Source: JAAYDS01 sp012729155 (GTDB taxonomy: Bacteria > Chloroflexota > Anaerolineae > UBA1429). Taken from it: 64,000 nucleotides of DNA. Shown in pieces: positions 61,696-64,000 of the stretch; the stretch's first letter is position 1, and the number at the start of each line of letters is the position of its first letter. The notes under the pieces were generated by a model. It saw nothing but the letters and a program-made list of their open reading frames with translations. It did no database searches and had not been told where the DNA came from. The position numbers and the translations under genes were made by a program. The stretch covers positions 42,779-106,778 of the forward strand of contig DAIPBO010000008.1 of NCBI GenBank assembly GCA_036774405.1, in the 5' to 3' direction.

Positions 61696-62448
61696 CTAGC
61701 GTAGTGTAAAACGCAGGGCCACAGACTGGGCCTGCGCCCCGCCGCGGCTCTTGAGCAGCGTCACCCGGGAGACATAGCCAATCACCCGCTGCCCCTCCGT
61801 CAGCCAGCGCTCCCGTTCGCACACCAGTCGCACGCTGGCGGCATAGGCCAGGGGCAACCCCTCGGGGTACAGCCCTGGCGACGAGAGCTCGGTCAGCCAC
61901 AGCAATGTCGTCTCGCTGCGCGCCAGCAGCGGCCCCCAATCGCGCAGCGCCTGCTCCAGCGCCTGCAGTGCGGCGCCGTCGGCCAGCGCATACAGATCGC
62001 GCAGCCGGTCGAACAGCAGCGCCCCAGTGAACCCTGCCCGCAGCAGGTCGCTCGCCATCTGCAAGGCCTGCCGCAGGCCCCGGGCGCGCAGCAGCGCCAG
62101 CTTATCGAGCCGCACGCCGCAGCGGGCGAGCGTCTCGAGATCCACCGCGCTCTCGGCGTCCACCACCAGCGCTTGCTGCCCCTGGCGCTGTCCCTGACCG
62201 CGCTGCGCCTCTGCCAGCGCCCGCGCGGCGATGGGCAAATGCCCCGCCGTACCGCAGCCCGCGATCTCACTGAGCTGTCCCCGTGGAAAGCCCCCGCCTG
62301 GCAACAGCGCATCCAGCGTGACGATGCCGCTGGGCGTCACGGCCCTGGGCGGTAGGTCACGCGCCGTTCTGATAGCTCGTGTTCCCCAACGCGCCTGAAT
62401 AACGGCAACCGTAGATTCCAGACGTTGTTTGCGTTCTCGCTCGACCAT
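61696..62448 (-). CDS. imuA: ImuA-like (RecA/SulA-related) protein
   Basis: 250 residues. The RecA-like fold is seen (GIVTLDALLPGGGFPRGQLSEIAG, ALVVDAESAVDLETLARCGV, LRAGFTGALLFDRLRDL, SVALRFTLR), but the P-loop is degenerate (EIAGCGTAGH), so ATP use is doubtful, as for other ImuA proteins. It takes part in DNA-damage-induced mutagenesis with ImuB and DnaE2. The start ATG is 18 bases downstream of the -10 box; the leader is about 12 bases and has only GGGG as a ribosome-binding signal. The longer open frame upstream overlaps the operator and is not coding. Confidence 0.83.
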   Translation of the reverse strand: MVERERKQRLESTVAVIQARWGTRAIRTARDLPPRAVTPSGIVTLDALLPGGGFPRGQLSEIAGCGTAGHLPIAARALAEAQRGQGQRQGQQALVVDAESAVDLETLARCGVRLDKLALLRARGLRQALQMASDLLRAGFTGALLFDRLRDLYALADGAALQALEQALRDWGPLLARSETTLLWLTELSSPGLYPEGLPLAYAASVRLVCERERWLTEGQRVIGYVSRVTLLKSRGGAQAQSVALRFTLR

Positions 62449-62466
62449 GGCATCGCCCCGAGAGAG

Positions 62467-62495
62467 AGGATATAGAACTAACGTTCTATGGTCAA
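62467..62495 (-). promoter_or_regulatory. LexA-controlled promoter of the mutasome operon
   Basis: Minus strand TTGACC (62495-62490), 17-nt spacer, TATCCT (62472-62467). The spacer holds GAAC-GTTA-GTTC (62486-62475), a perfect palindromic-arm match to the GAAC-N4-GTTC LexA box of Gram-positive and Chloroflexota SOS genes. Bound LexA would cover both promoter elements. Confidence 0.82.
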
Positions 62496-62609
62496 GCGGG
62501 ATGAAAAACGGGCACAGTAGCACCAAGCTATCGAGCAGCCCGAGAAGAAGACTGAAGACGAGGTCATGTTCTCTCTCCTCAGGATGTCCAGCGCTCTACG
62601 AGTCACCAT
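62478..62609 (-). CDS. Possible 43-residue ORF upstream of imuA, ending inside the SOS box
   Basis: ATG 62609 is preceded by a strong GGGGAGG. The product is Arg/Ser/Cys-rich with no recognised family and stops within the LexA box. It may be a leader peptide, an unrelated small gene or chance; codon use is not convincing. Confidence 0.25.
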   Translation of the reverse strand: MVTRRALDILRRENMTSSSVFFSGCSIAWCYCARFSSRLTIER

Positions 62610-62711
62610 AGCACCTCCCCTATGAACGCACTGCAGCACGCTTGCAGAAACAGTGCAGGCTGTAGGGGAAAGGGAGTCTCCTGGACAGTGACCTGAGGAG
62701 TACCTTGGTCA

Positions 62712-62753
62712 GAGAACGAAAAACGACCAAAGGATTGGGTGATCCTTTGGTCG
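62712..62753 (-). terminator. Intrinsic terminator next to the left tRNA-like repeat
   Basis: A twelve-base-pair stem (62724-62735 with 62742-62753, CGACCAAAGGAT / ATCCTTTGGTCG); on the minus strand TTTTTCGTTCTC follows. It lies eleven bases beyond the 3' end of the tRNA-derived copy, as would be expected for an original tRNA terminator. Confidence 0.75.
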
Positions 62754-62764
62754 CAACTAGCCCC

Positions 62765-62800
62765 TGGTGGCGACGACTAGATTTGAACTAGTGACCAAGG
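62765..62800. repeat. Direct copy of the tRNA-Met 3' end (candidate att site)
   Basis: 36 bases identical to 63937-63972, which is the 3' end (CCA, acceptor, T arm, variable loop) of the tRNA-Met at the window edge, in the same orientation. About eight further bases are similar (TTTATGAG versus GCTTATGAG) before the match ends. It cannot fold as a tRNA. Together with the tRNA it brackets the 1.1-kb segment with the HEPN-like gene. Confidence 0.85.
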
Positions 62801-62828
62801 TTTATGAGGCTCTAGCTTGATCCATTTT

Positions 62829-63662
62829 CTAGGCACCGAGAGTGGATGACAGCGGCAATTCGTTTACTCGGATTGTATAGCTTCCCTGTGATCTCTCATT
62901 TAGCACGTCAGCACAGATTTTGAGCAGAAGGGGTAGTATGCTCTCAACCTTGAAAGTTTGGTCGCGCCGCAGCTCAGTCACTCCCATCTCAATGGTGTCG
63001 CCGTTTTTCTTGGATATGTGAGCGCAGCTATCCCTCAGTCCAATGAGATAGTTGAGGGGAGAGCGCGGAATACTCAGCGCCAGAAAGTCGTTGGCATACG
63101 GCTCAAGAAAGCACTTCATGGCTTTGGTATCGAGCTTGCCATTCTTGCGAAACTCGAGCTCAAGCACTTTGTAGAGCGACAGGAAGCGGTACTGGAGAGG
63201 TATCCCGCTATCCATCCCGTTTACCAGCAGCCGAACCTCGTCTCGCTGGGCGAGAGAGCCGATGAATAGACGCTTAATCTCGTCTATGTCATAGCTGATG
63301 ATTCGCCGACCGTCGGAAAAGCTCAGGCCGTAACTATATGGTTTGCTCTCCTCGACAAAGACCCAAGTCGCGCTGGGAAACAAGGAACATGATCGGTGAT
63401 ATTTGAGTCGCAACACAGACACTAAATGCTGTCTGAGCACTTCGATCATCGGCAATAGAGACTCGGGGATCTCTTCCGTGTCCAATTGCGGTATCGTCAG
63501 ACGCGCGTACGTTAGCCTCCTCTGATCGTTGGCGAATAGAGCGAGGTCTAGACGCTTCCCAACTCCTTCTATCCACCAGGAAGTAATTGGCACGGACTTG
63601 TCCGTATCGAGAAAGTCCTCCACAAGGGGCTCTATAAGCCAGTAATAGAGGCAGTTCATCAT
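62829..63662 (-). CDS. Unknown protein with a HEPN-like RX4H motif, in a tRNA-flanked element
   Basis: 277 residues, visibly less GC-rich in codon choice than its neighbours (more Lys, Asn, Ile, Tyr). The N-terminal half is mixed alpha/beta; the C-terminal half is helical, with YRFLSLYKVLELEF followed by GLR210-DSCA-H215, an RX4H motif in the position seen in HEPN RNase or HEPN-like domains. No signal peptide. It could be a defence or toxin-type protein, but the family is not firmly recognised. Start ATG 63662 or 63659, with GGGAGG directly upstream. Confidence 0.62.
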   Translation of the reverse strand: MMNCLYYWLIEPLVEDFLDTDKSVPITSWWIEGVGKRLDLALFANDQRRLTYARLTIPQLDTEEIPESLLPMIEVLRQHLVSVLRLKYHRSCSLFPSATWVFVEESKPYSYGLSFSDGRRIISYDIDEIKRLFIGSLAQRDEVRLLVNGMDSGIPLQYRFLSLYKVLELEFRKNGKLDTKAMKCFLEPYANDFLALSIPRSPLNYLIGLRDSCAHISKKNGDTIEMGVTELRRDQTFKVESILPLLLKICADVLNERSQGSYTIRVNELPLSSTLGA

Positions 63663-63714
63663 ACCTCCCGAGCTTGGTAATGTGTAATGTGTGCATATCT
63701 GCCCGCTAGTTATC

Positions 63715-63828
63715 CTAGCGACTAGAGTCGAGCTGCTCGCGGTGTATCGAAGTCAGTTCCTGGACGGTCAGCACCTTCTCGCCCCTATGTAACATTCGGT
63801 GGCAGTTTGAGCAGACGTGCGAGATAAG
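63715..63828 (-). pseudogene. C-terminal fragment of an HNH endonuclease (McrA-like)
   Basis: Between in-frame stops, 37 codons read LISHVCSNCHRMLHRGEK, then LTVQEL, an HNH C-terminal pattern (NCHRMLHRG with the metal/zinc Cys-x2-Cys and His). The N-terminal part, including the first His, is absent, so it is a truncated remnant. It lies between the HEPN-like gene and the tRNA, in the candidate integrated element. Confidence 0.66.
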
Positions 63829-63861
63829 CTACGCTCTCAGCTTGCGTCACTAATCCCATTT

Positions 63862-63889
63862 TGCCGCACATCCATGTCAGAATGCGGCA
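63862..63889. terminator. Possible bidirectional hairpin
   Basis: TGCCGCA (63862-63868) pairs with TGCGGCA (63883-63889); TTTT runs lie on both outer sides. Confidence 0.42.
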
Positions 63890-63895
63890 TTTTGT

Positions 63896-63931
63896 CCAAA
63901 ACAAAGAACCCTCTTCCTGCCTGGAAGAGGG
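63896..63931 (-). terminator. Intrinsic terminator after tRNA-Met
   Basis: A nine-base-pair stem (63909-63917 with 63923-63931) followed on the minus strand by TTCTTTGTTTTGG; five bases past the tRNA 3' end. Confidence 0.78.
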
Positions 63932-63936
63932 CTATT

Positions 63937-64000
63937 TGGTGGCGACGACTAGATTTGAACTAGTGACCAAGGGCTTATGAGTCCCCTGCTCTACCACTGA
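63937..64000 (-). tRNA. tRNA-Met (anticodon CAT), 5' end beyond the window
   Basis: Reading the minus strand: D-loop part, anticodon arm GGGGACT-CAT-AAGCCC (anticodon 63979-63977), variable loop, T arm with AGTTCAAATCT, acceptor strand CGTCGCC, discriminator A, and encoded CCA (63939-63937). The 5' acceptor strand lies past base 64000. The non-initiator-like D arm suggests elongator tRNA-Met or the lysidine-modified tRNA-Ile(CAT). Confidence 0.9.

Noticed and set aside
62765..62830. Functional second tRNA-Met gene
   Set aside because: Only the 3' part matches; the sequence beyond the anticodon region cannot form the anticodon stem, D arm or acceptor stem.

Overview
The window is 64 kb of a GC-rich bacterial draft scaffold with three N runs (34244-34253, 53983-54082, 59847-59946). 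It is densely packed with core genes, and many genes overlap or abut. Several features together suggest a Chloroflexota-like bacterium: zinc-ribbon-fused Ser/Thr kinases with FHA, vWA and PP2C partners; a T-box in front of serS; a CdaA/CdaR c-di-AMP pair; a DUF58/transglutaminase pair; a phosphoinositide-type lipid pair (CDP-alcohol phosphotransferase plus PatA/LpxL-like acyltransferase); and an imuA-imuB-DUF6504-dnaE2 mutasome under a GAAC-N4-GTTC LexA box. This placement is an inference from gene content; no marker-gene search was possible.

Layout, left to right. 1-2326: end of an unknown gene, a zinc-ribbon/TPR membrane protein, and serS behind a T-box leader. 2323-9198 (minus): a five-gene phospho-signalling operon (kinase-FHA, PP2C phosphatase, vWA protein, zinc-ribbon-FHA, membrane kinase). 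9347-13403: tRNA-Asp, a TauE/SafE exporter, tyrS, a membrane protein and a DprA-like protein. 13538-15363: an FmdE/TrmO-type fusion and a ThuA-like protein. 15424-20938: two membrane proteins followed by a MacA/MacB-type efflux system. 20946-26164: a coiled-coil membrane protein, a KDPG-type aldolase divergent from an enolase-superfamily sugar-acid dehydratase, and a large membrane-anchored coiled-coil protein.

26161-30545 (minus) looks like one operon: pfkA, a sugar-epimerase-like TIM barrel, a tandem RNase HI with a decayed second domain, CDP-alcohol phosphatidyltransferase and acyltransferase. 30698-34360: DUF58 and transglutaminase proteins. 34461-41695: uvrB, a PflX-type radical SAM protein, uvrA and miaB. 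41734-47695 (minus) looks like one six-gene operon: membrane protein, methyltransferase, argF, cdaA, cdaR/ybbR, der. 47833-50968: an S1-domain protein divergent from pyrG. 51018-57102 (minus): DUF362, UroD/MtaA-like, a possible lipoprotein MsrB, a Gfo/Idh/MocA oxidoreductase, a PAP2 phosphatase and a MscS channel.

57540-62448 (minus) is the SOS-controlled translesion operon imuA-imuB-DUF6504-dnaE2. The right edge (62765-63972) looks like a small integrated element at the 3' end of a tRNA-Met(CAT) gene. A 36-nt exact direct copy of the tRNA 3' end lies 1.17 kb away. Between the two copies are an AT-richer gene with a HEPN-like RX4H motif and a truncated HNH endonuclease remnant.
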